A stretch of DNA of 64,000 nucleotides from Salinivirga cyanobacteriivorans (GTDB lineage Bacteria; Bacteroidota; Bacteroidia; Bacteroidales; Salinivirgaceae): positions 2,429,501 to 2,493,500 of the forward strand of contig NZ_CP013118.1 in the NCBI RefSeq assembly GCF_001443605.1, given 5' to 3'. The translations under genes were made by a program, and so were the position numbers. Below are positions 44,901 to 53,871 of the stretch, one piece after another (position 1 is the first letter of the stretch; each line of letters begins with the position of its first letter). The notes below the pieces were generated by a model that did not search any database, was not told where the DNA came from, and saw only the letters and a program-made list of their open reading frames with translations.

Positions 44901-45214
44901 TCTATCTCACTGTCAGATTCGCCAATTTTTTGGGCAATCCACATTTTACTGTAAATACCGATGTTGAAGGTCCATAAGACTAATGGTCGCAATAAATAAT
45001 AGAGTATAAGGCCGAAAAGATAAAGGGTAAAAAGGGTTCTAATTAAATCTAAAAAAGAGGAAGAAAAATGTACTGCCAAATCTGCTAAAAGGAGCAGCAA
45101 TCCCATAATGAAAAATAAAATACCAACTACCAGAAAGCCTTTTAAGAGCATTCTGGCAAAAAATAAATTCCTATAACGATTTAAATAGGCATGTATTTTA
45201 GATATATTTTTCAT
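41999..45214 (-). CDS. DUF4175 family membrane protein
   Basis: The 1071-residue protein has three membrane helices in the first 175 residues (near 22-45, 50-72, 150-172). An Ig-like beta region follows (about 190-480), then a very long charged coiled coil (about 490-720). The C-terminus is rich in Gln, Met and Lys with GGMKKQQQSF-like and SGKGKKGMSKQL-like segments. DUF4175 has no known function. Its ATG overlaps the EnvC-like gene's stop (TAATG), so the two are translationally coupled. A cell-envelope scaffold is a reasonable guess from topology and neighbours. Confidence 0.85.
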   Translation of the reverse strand: MKNISKIHAYLNRYRNLFFARMLLKGFLVVGILFFIMGLLLLLADLAVHFSSSFLDLIRTLFTLYLFGLILYYLLRPLVLWTFNIGIYSKMWIAQKIGESDSEIDDRLINILELEKLDSNNNLVTASLEQKIGHVNLNKFIRFFSFKALLNHFFGFIFIILISIIFYALSPNEVLYSTSRILPIQNSDSRAPYNISIVNTQLKVNKGSDFTLKVKVDGAIIPDKLKLKYGGTDHLFSDSSNLFSYKFRNLRNDIAFKIFNDEFESETYTLSVLPVPVIQKISISIIPPTYTNLETETVQGTGSFTFPYGSTIKWEIDTYDTDSLILNYNSERNLIKQNDKFLYDSLFTNASEYELIPINYEQQDVDTLKFNTRVIPDQYPAINLNQQKTSLFGEFYFNGKIQDDYGFKDFHIVLKNADTTIKNVIPLQGNNLNQEFSYGGQLNDFPFIKSGTDVEIFLELRDNDPFAPYKKVKTRSVYVKLPDKNQLRAEEQKKVTNLQDKLQLGKDILEQVNKERQNLRKKLLSKDLGKWERKQLAHQIQNSSQEINKLQKQVNELREELKNIQEHSANNKLVEKKRQLEKMLDKLMDEELEKLMDELEKLQNELLNDKEIKTDEIDYTFDELEKELDRNLEMLKRYEIEKNQREVIDDLKNLSKKFENVDSLLNKQGNQTDSLKKDLEKTFDKHKENLKKNKELSSPLDLKEFAEEKQKIQKKTDQIQQDQDLNSEENNPSEDLEKLANQMQMNMQMAMQKQQGEDATMIRELLENLLRFSYKQEQLIEQFNNRQVYNFNNLRRTQSQLKAQFAVSKDSLHALMSRNAMVASSIGNQLESINTHFKAIDDEFQKERFRSIAVHQQKIMQSTNELILMLNESLNNMSSMSGKGSQNKSGKKSKPGMGGMKKQQQSFKDALQKMIDELKKGSKSGKGKKGMSKQLSKMLGQQEKMQQLIQQLMQSGGVGQQSKKLLKEINKMVDQNIDDIIHRNISDNMLKRQQQILNRMLEAEKAEQEREKEKKRKSEAPNNFKLSNPNEKLEYKKDSKSRKGILYKQELPLKYFFQRKYDKYLNEIEKY

Positions 45215-46404
45215 TATTTACCTGCTAACCATTTCTCAGGATCGAGTTTACTAAATTCTCGCCAAACCTGAAATTTAAAAGTTCCTATTCCTTCTTCTTT
45301 ATTTGTATGTACAATCCCAATAGTTTGCTTACTATCTACCTTCTCACCAACTTTTACGAATATTTCGTCAAGATTACTATAAACCGTCATATATTTTCCG
45401 TGACGGATAATGCAGGTTTTATTAAGACCGGGGATTTTAAATATTTTCCGGACTTCTCCTTTGAAAACAGATCTAACAACTTCACCCGGATTGGTACTAA
45501 TATCAACACCATCATTACGCACTTTAATGCCAGCGAGTACCGGGTGAGGATGTTCACCGAATTTTTCAGTTACAACACCTCGTTTTATAGGCCATGGCAA
45601 ACGACTTTTATTGCTTGCAAAGTTATCGTCGATCAGTTGTTGTTCAGGTGTAAGTTCAAAATTATTAGTTCGTTTCCTGCGGGCAATTTCTTCAGCAATA
45701 AGTTCCTGTATTTGTTTATTAAGCTGTTCCGCAAGAGCTTGTTTTTTCTTTAATTCTTCTTTTAATTTTTTCTCCCGTTGACTAAGTTTTTGTACAGCAC
45801 TCTTTTGATTACTACGCTCCTCTCCTAAAATTTTGGTCTCACGTTGTCTCTGGTCTAAAAGCGTTGATTTTTGATTCCTTGCACTCTTTAATTCACTTAT
45901 TTTCTCCTGGATAACCGTTTGAGTAGCTTTAATGCTTTGGGCCTGTTTACGTCTATATTGATTGTAGTGACGCAAATATTTGAGTCTGCGATAAGCCTGG
46001 TTAAAGTCTTCAGAGGAAAATATAAACATTAATCGGTCGTAGGAATTTCGGTTTTTATAGGCATAATAAACTAATTGGGCATACTCAGCTTTAATCTGTG
46101 ATAAATCCTCTCTAAGAGATTCTATCATAATTTGATTTTCCAGAATTTGCTGAATTATCCCGTTTAAATCGTTTTCCAATTGATATATAAGCTTCTCCCT
46201 TAAATCTATTTTTTGTTTAATAATTGCCAATTGGTTTAAAGTAAGATTCTTCCGTTTTTTATTTTTTTCAAGTAATTGGTTGGTATATTTAATTTCTTGA
46301 ATCAGCGACCTTCTTTGTTCTTCAAGTTTATCTCTATTTTGACTAAATAAACTAATAGAAAAACAAAAAATAAAAATTAGTGAAAATATTTTTTTTAAGG
46401 CCAT
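45214..46404 (-). CDS. EnvC-like murein hydrolase activator, degenerate M23 domain
   Basis: The 396-residue protein has a signal peptide (to about residue 22). A long coiled coil follows to about 245, then a LytM/M23 domain (HPHPVLAGIKVRNDGVDIST ... CIIRHGKYMTVYSNL). In active M23 enzymes the first zinc His-x-x-x-Asp and the later HxH are needed; here NDGVD replaces HxGxD and YSNL replaces Y-x-H-L. That points to an EnvC-type activator of amidases rather than a hydrolase. It overlaps DUF4292 by 10 bases and DUF4175 by one base. Confidence 0.88.
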   Translation of the reverse strand: MALKKIFSLIFIFCFSISLFSQNRDKLEEQRRSLIQEIKYTNQLLEKNKKRKNLTLNQLAIIKQKIDLREKLIYQLENDLNGIIQQILENQIMIESLREDLSQIKAEYAQLVYYAYKNRNSYDRLMFIFSSEDFNQAYRRLKYLRHYNQYRRKQAQSIKATQTVIQEKISELKSARNQKSTLLDQRQRETKILGEERSNQKSAVQKLSQREKKLKEELKKKQALAEQLNKQIQELIAEEIARRKRTNNFELTPEQQLIDDNFASNKSRLPWPIKRGVVTEKFGEHPHPVLAGIKVRNDGVDISTNPGEVVRSVFKGEVRKIFKIPGLNKTCIIRHGKYMTVYSNLDEIFVKVGEKVDSKQTIGIVHTNKEEGIGTFKFQVWREFSKLDPEKWLAGK

Positions 46405-47162
46405 ACTTGTTCGTATTTACCGGGTATACGGAAAGGTGTTTTAAAGTTTTTATCTACAGTAATTTTTTTGTAGTTAAGTTCAACTTCCACATCCTGTGTA
46501 TTCTGCTCTATATTAATCTGAATATTTTCTGGCATATTGTGGTTTTCTACATCGATATAATCTTTAAACGCAATACTAAGCGTAGCATTTTTCTTTAAAT
46601 CTTTAAATACTATGTTTGTTAGTTTCTTAATAGCAGGATTAATAATAAAACTTTGCGCCAAAGAGTCAGATTTGGCAGTTTCGACATTGTATAATCCCTG
46701 ATCAGTTTTCATAACATTCTGTTCCTGATTCTCAGGTAAGATTAAAAATCGATTGGTAAGTATATTTTGCAGCAACTGAAAATCGATTTCAACATTATAA
46801 GCCTTTTGAAAATAGGCATAATTACCAACAAAATAGGTATTATTTTTCCTGTTAATAAACTTGATTTTATCAGGTGTAAATAAAATTCTGGCTGCTTCTA
46901 TCCCCATTGGTGATATAGAAACCCATATTCTTTCATCTTTAATTATTCGTAGTAATCCTCTAAAACGGAGATTTCTTTGTGGGGATGAAAATTTGCCTGT
47001 ATATTTTATACTGTAGGTATCAAAAACACTATCGTTTTGCCGAATATACTCAACAAGATCTTTATAATCAGTATCTAATTTATTCTTGCGCAAGACAAAT
47101 TTTTTGTTGCATCCTACAAACAAAAATATACCAGCAAATATTATAATAATTCTATTCAACAT
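46395..47162 (-). CDS. DUF4292 lipoprotein
   Basis: The start is taken at 47162 (MLNRIIIIF), which gives a signal peptide ending in the lipobox FVGC; the longer frame would read through the upstream gene. The 255-residue mature part resembles LolA/LolB-like beta folds (FDTYSIKYTGKFSS, RIWVSISPMGIEAARILFTPDKIKFINR), as in DUF4292 proteins. A lipid or lipoprotein-carrying role is possible but untested. It overlaps its neighbours on both sides by about 10 bases. Confidence 0.8.
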   Translation of the reverse strand: MLNRIIIIFAGIFLFVGCNKKFVLRKNKLDTDYKDLVEYIRQNDSVFDTYSIKYTGKFSSPQRNLRFRGLLRIIKDERIWVSISPMGIEAARILFTPDKIKFINRKNNTYFVGNYAYFQKAYNVEIDFQLLQNILTNRFLILPENQEQNVMKTDQGLYNVETAKSDSLAQSFIINPAIKKLTNIVFKDLKKNATLSIAFKDYIDVENHNMPENIQINIEQNTQDVEVELNYKKITVDKNFKTPFRIPGKYEQVWP

Positions 47163-48873
47163 AATTTTGTTTTTCGACTTTTTCCAATAGTTTATCGGTC
47201 GGATTCGGTAAAAGTTGTGCTTCTTCCCAGGCGGTAATAGCTTCATCTTTTTTTCCTAATTTATACAAAATATCTCCATAATGTTCCATTATAACGCTTG
47301 AGCTTGAGCCACCATTTAAAATCGCTTTTTCGATATAAGTTAAAGCATCAGCATAGTTTTCCATTTGAAACAATATCCAGGCGTAGGTGTCGAGATAGGT
47401 GCTATTATCCGGATCTTGTTTTATTGTTTTTAAACTCATGTCTTTAGCTTTATCCAGTTCCATATTATGTTCGCTAAGATAATAGGCGTAATTATTAAGT
47501 AAACTAATCTCATTTGGATTTATATCGATAGCTTTATCAAATGTATTAAAGGCAAGCTGTACGGAGTCTAAATTATAATAAGTTTCTCCTAGAAAATATA
47601 GAAACTGAAACTTAAGCGGATCATTTTTACCTGTAATTTTATTTCCGAACTCCAGATCTTTCATAGCTTTATCGTATTGTTCAAGAATCATATAGGAGAT
47701 GCCACGATAATAATACAGCTCTGATTGATTAGGGAAGTATTCAAGGGCTTTGGTAGCATGATCAATAATTGCCACATTTTGTTCTAATTCATTATCAACC
47801 ATAATAAGCTGAACCCAGGCGTTAAGATTATCAGGACTGGCATTTAGCGAATTTGCATACTCTTCCTGGGCAGCTTTGTATTTGCCTTCACGTACTAACA
47901 AATTGGCATATAATAATTGTACCTCACTATGGTTGCCATATTGCTCTTTAAGGCTTTTAACAAGTCTGGAGAAATAATAAGAAAGCTTAGGATCCTGTTT
48001 AGATATCTGCATGAAGCTAACAAGGACTTCAATTTTTTTATTTACATCTAAATCTTTACTATTTATTACCCTTTCTATATAATTAAAACTTTTATCGTAC
48101 AATTTATTAGCCCTGTAATAATCCGCCATTGATAATAGAGCAACAGTATTATCTGAATCGATTGTTAATAGCCGGTTATATGTTTCTACCCCCTTATCCA
48201 CTCTATCAGTTTTAAAATAAAATTCTCCGAGCAATTCAAGTACCTTTACATTTTCGGGGTACTCTTCACTATATTTAACTAACTCTTTTTCAAGTTTTTT
48301 TAATTCGTCGAGCTGGTGTAATAATTTGAATTTATTAACCAATATTTGGTTATTAAAACCAAACCTCTCTTCGTAATTATTAACCAATGTGAGCGCTTTT
48401 TCATACTGCTTACTTTTAAGGAGAAATTCTGCAGCATTAAACCACAATTTTTGATTATCAGGATAAGCACCTAATAATTGGTCATAAAAACGATTTGTTT
48501 TATTTATATCACCAGCAGATTGCGTAACCATTAACCTGAATTCCTGATAAATAAATTTATCAGGATTTCGTTTAATGGCAATATTTATATCCTGAAAAGC
48601 ACTATCATAATTTTCTTTTTGGTAATAGTATTTAGCACGTTCGTAATGGGCCACAGGATGAGTACTGTCAACACTTAAAATTGATTTTAAATGTTTGAGT
48701 GCCTTCTGATCCTCCTCATATAGCATATTACGTTTATAATCAACTAGATGTCCCTCAATTTGCCTGACTTCTTTTTCCGATAAATCAGGTGCTGGAATCC
48801 TGGATACTTCTTTTTGTGTAGTACAGGAAAAAAATATTAGTGTTGTTATGATCAAAATAATAAAGTAGTTCAT
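47152..48873 (-). CDS. TPR-repeat lipoprotein
   Basis: The start at 48873 (MNYFIILIITTLIFFSC) gives a lipoprotein signal with lipobox FFSC. The 573-residue protein has about a dozen tetratricopeptide repeats from residue 50 to the end, for example DPDNSTYLDTYAWILFQMENYADALTYIEKAI. It is exported and probably a scaffold in the outer membrane or periplasm. It is first in the block leading to DUF4292, EnvC-like and DUF4175 proteins. Confidence 0.88.
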   Translation of the reverse strand: MNYFIILIITTLIFFSCTTQKEVSRIPAPDLSEKEVRQIEGHLVDYKRNMLYEEDQKALKHLKSILSVDSTHPVAHYERAKYYYQKENYDSAFQDINIAIKRNPDKFIYQEFRLMVTQSAGDINKTNRFYDQLLGAYPDNQKLWFNAAEFLLKSKQYEKALTLVNNYEERFGFNNQILVNKFKLLHQLDELKKLEKELVKYSEEYPENVKVLELLGEFYFKTDRVDKGVETYNRLLTIDSDNTVALLSMADYYRANKLYDKSFNYIERVINSKDLDVNKKIEVLVSFMQISKQDPKLSYYFSRLVKSLKEQYGNHSEVQLLYANLLVREGKYKAAQEEYANSLNASPDNLNAWVQLIMVDNELEQNVAIIDHATKALEYFPNQSELYYYRGISYMILEQYDKAMKDLEFGNKITGKNDPLKFQFLYFLGETYYNLDSVQLAFNTFDKAIDINPNEISLLNNYAYYLSEHNMELDKAKDMSLKTIKQDPDNSTYLDTYAWILFQMENYADALTYIEKAILNGGSSSSVIMEHYGDILYKLGKKDEAITAWEEAQLLPNPTDKLLEKVEKQNYVE

Positions 48874-48954
48874 CCTATCAAATTTTATATTAGTTATCAA
48901 AAAACTTCTTCATGAAAAGCAATTTGATTTATTTTTCACCTTCTAACCAAAGCA

Positions 48955-49383
48955 TTATTTGCCAGAATGGCCAAAGCCTCCCTGCCCTCTTTGTGTGTCA
49001 CTGAGTTTTTCTACAATTTTAATATCGGCTTTTTCATATTTATTAATTACCATTTGGGCAATTCTGTCTCCCGGTTTAATTGTATAATCCTCATTACTAA
49101 GATTTACAAGAATAACACCAATTTCTCCTCTGTAATCGGCATCTATGGTTCCGGGGGTATTTAAAACGCTTATGCCATGCTTGAGGGCCATACCACTGCG
49201 TGGCCTAACCATTGCTTCATAACCATGTGGCAATTCTATATATAAACCAGTATGTATTAATGTACGTTGAAGTGGTTTTATTATAATTTCGTCATCACTA
49301 AATGCATGCAAATCCATACCAGCAGAATGTTTAGTTGCATATTTAAGATCGTAGGGACTTTGATTGACAATATTAATTTTCAT
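48955..49383 (-). CDS. dut: Deoxyuridine 5'-triphosphate nucleotidohydrolase
   Basis: The 142-residue trimeric enzyme converts dUTP to dUMP. Its five motifs are visible: AGMDLHAF, PRSGMALKHG, LNTPGTIDADYRGEIG, KPGDRIAQM and RGQGGFGHSGK. Full length. Confidence 0.97.
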   Translation of the reverse strand: MKINIVNQSPYDLKYATKHSAGMDLHAFSDDEIIIKPLQRTLIHTGLYIELPHGYEAMVRPRSGMALKHGISVLNTPGTIDADYRGEIGVILVNLSNEDYTIKPGDRIAQMVINKYEKADIKIVEKLSDTQRGQGGFGHSGK

Positions 49384-49454
49384 GGGTTATTTGTATATTA
49401 ATTTTCAAATTGAAACGTAAAGTAAAAAAAGAAATTCTTTAGAAAAAGTTAAGA

Positions 49455-50918
49455 CTACTTGCTTTTTAGTTTTCGTAAAAATTCACGATCTACAAACCAT
49501 AAAGATATAAGAAATGCAAATATAATAAGTGTACCGAAAATCAGTGAATAAATTATATTATCGCTCCTGAATAACCAGAATCCTGTAACTAGAATAAGTG
49601 CAACAATTAGTAATTTACTAATGTTGGCCCAATCGTAGTTTATCTTATAATATTTCCTACCTACAAGAATATTTGTAAGTGCCATTGAAACAAAACACAT
49701 GAGTGTAGCAATAGCTGCGCCCATATAACCTAAACCAGGAACTAATAACGAAATAACAATTAATGTAATAATTGAGCCTATAAAGGTAAAATATACACCA
49801 AACCTGGTTTTATCTGTTATTTTATACCATATACTAACATTGTAATATAAACCGAAGAAGAAATTACCCAGCAAAACAATTGGAACAATTTTAAGGCCTA
49901 CATGATAATCAGAATCAATGAAATGCTTAAAGATATCGATATATCCGATAATAGCTACTAATATAAACAGGCCGGTATAACTAAAAGCTTTGGTAACTAA
50001 AGCATAAGTGGTTTTATGATCTTTTTGATCGGAAATTCGGAAAAAAAATGGTTCAACTGCAAACTTGAACATTTGTATGAAAATAATCATAAGTGTGGCA
50101 ATTTTATAATTTGCCCCATAAATACCGATGGCATAGTTTGCGGCTTCTTTGCCATCTATAAAATATTCAAGTATAAATTTGTCACCTACATCGTTAATCA
50201 TTCCTGCCAGTCCACTTAGTACGATAGGATAGCTATAGAGTAACATTTTTAATATAATACCTTGATTTAACATTTTTAAATTCACTCTGAAACTTGGAAT
50301 CAATAAAATCAAGGTAAAAATATTGGCCAGTAAATTACTCATAAAGGCATATTGGAAAGTATAACCAGGGTAATAAATAGATTCAAAAAAAGATAAATCC
50401 TTCAAATACGGCAGTATAAAGAAGAAAAAGACGTTAAAGAATATATTTAAAACTACATTGATAATTTTAAGTGTAGAAAAGAGCCGGGCTTTGTTTTCAT
50501 ATCTTAACCTGGCAAATGGCAAAGACATAAAAATATCGGTAAGCACGATCCCCATAATCATGACTACAGCTATCTTTGCCCCTCCAATGTTAAGGGCATT
50601 TGTAATATTGTCTAGATTAAATCCTACAACAAGAATACTAAGGGTGGCTGTAGCAACAATAAAGAAAAAAGCATTCGTAAAAACCCTGGTGGTTTGATAC
50701 TTTTTGGCAAATCTGAAAAAACTGGTCTCAGTACCAAAAGTTAGTAAAACTATTAGAAAGGCACTGTATGCATATAATTTAGTAAGAATTCCATAATCCG
50801 GTTCCAAAAATAATCGGGTATAAACCGGGGTAAGAAATAAATAATTCAAAAATCGGGGAACTATTGTTCCCAATCCATATATAAGTGTTTGTCCTGCAAG
50901 CTTTTTAATTTGATTCAA
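49455..50918 (-). CDS. Polysaccharide/lipid-linked sugar flippase (MATE/Wzx-like)
   Basis: A TTG start at 50918 (reading MNQIKKLAGQTLIYGLG) avoids the overlap with the upstream gene that an ATG at 50984 would cause. The 487-residue protein has about 14 membrane helices and the polysaccharide-biosynthesis flippase pattern (AGQTLIYGLGTIVPRFLNYLF, ETSFFRFAKKY). It would flip a lipid-linked sugar across the inner membrane. No polymerase or sugar transferase genes lie beside it. Specific substrate unknown. Confidence 0.85.
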   Translation of the reverse strand: MNQIKKLAGQTLIYGLGTIVPRFLNYLFLTPVYTRLFLEPDYGILTKLYAYSAFLIVLLTFGTETSFFRFAKKYQTTRVFTNAFFFIVATATLSILVVGFNLDNITNALNIGGAKIAVVMIMGIVLTDIFMSLPFARLRYENKARLFSTLKIINVVLNIFFNVFFFFILPYLKDLSFFESIYYPGYTFQYAFMSNLLANIFTLILLIPSFRVNLKMLNQGIILKMLLYSYPIVLSGLAGMINDVGDKFILEYFIDGKEAANYAIGIYGANYKIATLMIIFIQMFKFAVEPFFFRISDQKDHKTTYALVTKAFSYTGLFILVAIIGYIDIFKHFIDSDYHVGLKIVPIVLLGNFFFGLYYNVSIWYKITDKTRFGVYFTFIGSIITLIVISLLVPGLGYMGAAIATLMCFVSMALTNILVGRKYYKINYDWANISKLLIVALILVTGFWLFRSDNIIYSLIFGTLIIFAFLISLWFVDREFLRKLKSK

Positions 50919-50922
50919 TGGT

Positions 50923-52392
50923 TCACGGTTTATAATAAATTGATTCGCCTTCTTTATAAGTTTTAACTTTATATAGGTTACCACTCTGATCGAAAAATTG
51001 CCAGTGGCCTACAGATTTTCCAAATTTATAAAACTCTATTCTTCTTTTAATACCACTGGGATAATAATAAATAAATTTTCCATTTCTTTTGCCCCGTACA
51101 TAATTCCCTTTAAAGGCAACAAACCCGTTATTATAACGCCCAATCCAATGACCATCGCGTTCTCCGTCAAAATATTTGCCCTTGAATGTAACCTGGCCTC
51201 GCTTTTCTAACCATAGCCCTTGTTTTAAATCATCGTAATATTCACCTTTCTGAATTATATTGCCAAAGCCATCATAGCTTATATAAAGTCCTTCCTTATC
51301 GGCATAACGATAATTTTCTATACGAAGCGTATCCTGGTTTTTAAAGAACCAAACCCATTTTCCATTTAATTTACCGGAATGATAAAATCCTTCCTGTTCA
51401 ATGCTTTCTCCATCTTTATAAAAAAAGGTCCATTTACCATGTCGCTGTTCATTATGATAGTTACCCTCATATTTTATATTTCCACTTAAATAAAATCCTG
51501 TGACGGGTCCTGATTTTTGATAGTTTTTTATTCGTCCTGATTCTATTTTCCTGCTTAAACTATCATACAAGATATATTTAAAGGGCGCACCTGCAGAATC
51601 ATACCATAGATGACGACCAACAGGTTGTCCGTCAACAAATTTTCCTTCAAATAAGCTGTCCTTTTGTTTATTTTCCAATCCTTCAATAGTATAATTAATC
51701 TCACGGAATTGGTCGTCAATACTTTTCACCTGGGTCTGTTTTCCCTCTGTGTATTGTATTTCCTCTTTTATATTAAACTGATCATCTATCTTAATCCAGG
51801 TACCTGATTTTAAACTATCTTTAAACTGATTGATTTTTTGAAAACTAACAGCTTTATTGTTTCTGTAATCGATTATACTTTTAGATGTTTGATCAGGGTA
51901 AAAATTAATTTGAGTACCTGTTTTGGTACCTTCCGTGTATTGAGTAACGGATTTAATATTTCCATTTGGATAATAAATAAACGCTTTGTCATGAAGTTTA
52001 CCATCAATATATAAACGTTTTTTATATAAATAACTGCCTGTTTTCGAATGTTTTTTATAAATATATGCAAACCCGTTTTTTATACCTTTATCGTATTGAA
52101 TCTGTGTTTTTATTTGACCATCATTAAAATAAAAAGTCCAGGTACTGTCAAGTTTGCCATAAAATCGTTTACCAATAGATTTTAACTGTCCATTATGGTA
52201 AAAATTTTTCCATAGACCATGTGGTTGATTATTCTTAAAATATCCAACTGCAGATATAGTGTTATCACCATAGTAATATGTGACCGGATTTTGCGCTTCA
52301 GCTTGTAATAAAGCTAAACTAAATACCAAGCTTACGGCTAATTTCCAGCATTTTTTCGATGGGTTTAGCCGCTCTTTTACGCAAATCTTCAT
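50923..52392 (-). CDS. Exported YwqK/MORN-repeat protein
   Basis: The protein of about 490 residues has a signal-like start (VSLVFSLALLQAEAQ). It then carries about 18 repeats of 22-25 residues of the form YxxGxxxGxWxxxYxxGxxxxxxxY (for example GWIGRYNNGFVAFKGNY, GKWTFFYKDGESIEQEGFYHSGK). These are MORN-like YwqK repeats. Databases label some YwqK proteins antitoxins, but no toxin gene is present. The start is uncertain: ATG at 52416 or 52392, or a TTG nearer the signal peptide; all but the last overlap nadA. It may be a surface scaffold. Confidence 0.8.
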   Translation of the reverse strand: MKICVKERLNPSKKCWKLAVSLVFSLALLQAEAQNPVTYYYGDNTISAVGYFKNNQPHGLWKNFYHNGQLKSIGKRFYGKLDSTWTFYFNDGQIKTQIQYDKGIKNGFAYIYKKHSKTGSYLYKKRLYIDGKLHDKAFIYYPNGNIKSVTQYTEGTKTGTQINFYPDQTSKSIIDYRNNKAVSFQKINQFKDSLKSGTWIKIDDQFNIKEEIQYTEGKQTQVKSIDDQFREINYTIEGLENKQKDSLFEGKFVDGQPVGRHLWYDSAGAPFKYILYDSLSRKIESGRIKNYQKSGPVTGFYLSGNIKYEGNYHNEQRHGKWTFFYKDGESIEQEGFYHSGKLNGKWVWFFKNQDTLRIENYRYADKEGLYISYDGFGNIIQKGEYYDDLKQGLWLEKRGQVTFKGKYFDGERDGHWIGRYNNGFVAFKGNYVRGKRNGKFIYYYPSGIKRRIEFYKFGKSVGHWQFFDQSGNLYKVKTYKEGESIYYKP

Positions 52393-53314
52393 CCAGTGTA
52401 ATTTCAGGCACTTCATATTTCATGGCAAGATAAATTTTCCTGAGCGTGTTCATCTTCATAAACTTGCAATCGTTACAAGCACAAGTACTATCTTCGGGAG
52501 GAGCAGGTATAAAATGCTTATTCGGAGAATATTTTCTCATTTGATGTAAGATTCCAGATTCAGTAGCTACAATATATTGATCTCCTGTATCCTTTTTAGT
52601 ATAATTCAATAATGAACTTGTACTTCCCACATGTTCAGCCATGATAAGTAAATCATTTTGGCATTCAGGGTGGGCTATAATTTTTGCATCCGGATATTGG
52701 TTCTTAAGTTCAATTATTCTTGGTATACTAAATTCTTTATGCACATGACAGGCACCTTCCCATAAAAGCATATTTCGTCCAGTGATCTTATTTATATAAT
52801 TACCTAAATTTTTATCCGGTGCAAAAATAAGTTTAGCATCTTTTGGGAAGCTATTTACAATATGGACTGCATTGGAGCTTGTACAACAAACATCAGTTAA
52901 TGCCTTGACCTCGGTTGAACTGTTTATATAAGTAATAACGGTATGATCAGGATGTGCTTTTACAAATTTTTCAAATTCATCGGCCGGTGCACTATCAGCA
53001 AGTGAGCAACCTGCGTTAAGATCAGGCAAAACTACTTTTTTTGTTGGATTAACTAATTTGGCAGTTTCAGCCATAAAGTGCACACCAGCAAAAACTATTA
53101 AGTCAGCTTTTGTTTTAGAGGCCTCTTGAGCAAGTGCAAGGCTATCACCTAAAATATCTGATATTTCCTGTATGTCATCGGTTTGATAGAAGTGGCCTAA
53201 AATTATAGCGTTTTTTTCGGCTTTAAGCTTATTTATTTCTACTTTCAAATCGAGATTATCTGGTAAATCGATATCGAGGAAGCCTTTCTTTTTTATTTCA
53301 TTATTGATATCCAT
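52319..53314 (-). CDS. nadA: Quinolinate synthase A
   Basis: The 331-residue 4Fe-4S enzyme condenses iminoaspartate with dihydroxyacetone phosphate in NAD synthesis. Key parts are ILGHFYQTDDIQEISDILGDS, GVHFMAETAKLVNP, and cysteines in AGCSLADSAP (Cys103), AHPECQND and CACNDC. Nearby nadB/nadC are not in the window. Overlaps the YwqK gene start downstream. Confidence 0.96.
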   Translation of the reverse strand: MDINNEIKKKGFLDIDLPDNLDLKVEINKLKAEKNAIILGHFYQTDDIQEISDILGDSLALAQEASKTKADLIVFAGVHFMAETAKLVNPTKKVVLPDLNAGCSLADSAPADEFEKFVKAHPDHTVITYINSSTEVKALTDVCCTSSNAVHIVNSFPKDAKLIFAPDKNLGNYINKITGRNMLLWEGACHVHKEFSIPRIIELKNQYPDAKIIAHPECQNDLLIMAEHVGSTSSLLNYTKKDTGDQYIVATESGILHQMRKYSPNKHFIPAPPEDSTCACNDCKFMKMNTLRKIYLAMKYEVPEITLDEDLRKRAAKPIEKMLEISRKLGI

Positions 53315-53413
53315 AAATTTTTTTTCTCTATGATGATATTAATATGCGGTTAAAACGTGTATAAAATTTCTACAAAAAGTTTGCAATTTATATAATAAAC
53401 AATGTCAAAAAGA

Positions 53414-53435
53414 TAATTAACAGCAATGTTAATTA
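53414..53435. promoter_or_regulatory. Palindrome TAATTAACA-gcaa-TGTTAATTA
   Basis: Two perfect 9-base arms flank a 4-base spacer, 100 bases upstream of the nadA start. It is a candidate repressor operator for nadA or the first of three related sites in this gap. Confidence 0.5.
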
Positions 53436-53466
53436 CAACTATCTATATACCAAAGCATATTTTTAG

Positions 53467-53486
53467 TTATTAACATGTGTTGACAA
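53467..53486. promoter_or_regulatory. Related palindrome TTATTAACATGTGTTGACAA
   Basis: TTAACA and TGTTGA half sites are separated by TG, one mismatch from perfect. It resembles the site at 53414. A third, weaker copy (TTAACAGTGGTTGA) lies at 53750-53763. Confidence 0.45.
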
Positions 53487-53827
53487 AAATAAGGTTTAAA
53501 AGAAAGAAATGCATTTTAAATTATAAAATGTTCATTTGGGTGTTGATAATTGAAGAAAGTTTTCTAAAAAAAATAGTTGCAAATTTTATTTGATAAATCC
53601 TTATCCGGATTTTTTATAATTCAAAACAATTTATGTGATTTTAGGCACAGATTTATTCAACAATTATAAACAGAGATTAAAATTTATTATATATTGATTT
53701 TCAGTAAAATAGTTTTATAATTGTATCGAATATGTTGTGTCTCATAAAATTAACAGTGGTTGAAAAAAAAATATGAATAAAGGTTTGCATTTTATCTAAA
53801 AGCAACTATAAAGCAACTTATTTTTAC

Positions 53828-53835
53828 TATTTTTG
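53828..53835 (+). promoter_or_regulatory. Bacteroidota -7 element before rpiB
   Basis: TATTTTTG matches TAnnTTTG and lies 36 bases before the rpiB start. Confidence 0.5.
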
Positions 53836-53871
53836 TATTTTAATTGAACGATTAAAAATATTAAACCACAT

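Larger units (their letters stand above)
53315..53871. other. AT-rich intergenic region between nadA and rpiB
   Basis: These 557 bases are very AT-rich with no coding frame. They carry three TTAACA-x(2-4)-TGTTRA-type palindromes and the rpiB promoter-like element. DnaA-box runs expected at an origin were not found. Confidence 0.55.

Noticed and set aside
50923-52392. YwqK protein as a toxin-antitoxin system
   Set aside because: The label comes from database naming of the repeat family. No toxin gene is adjacent and the protein is long and exported.
53315-53871. Possible replication origin
   Set aside because: AT-rich and free of genes, but no cluster of DnaA boxes (TTATCCACA-like) was seen and dnaA is not adjacent.
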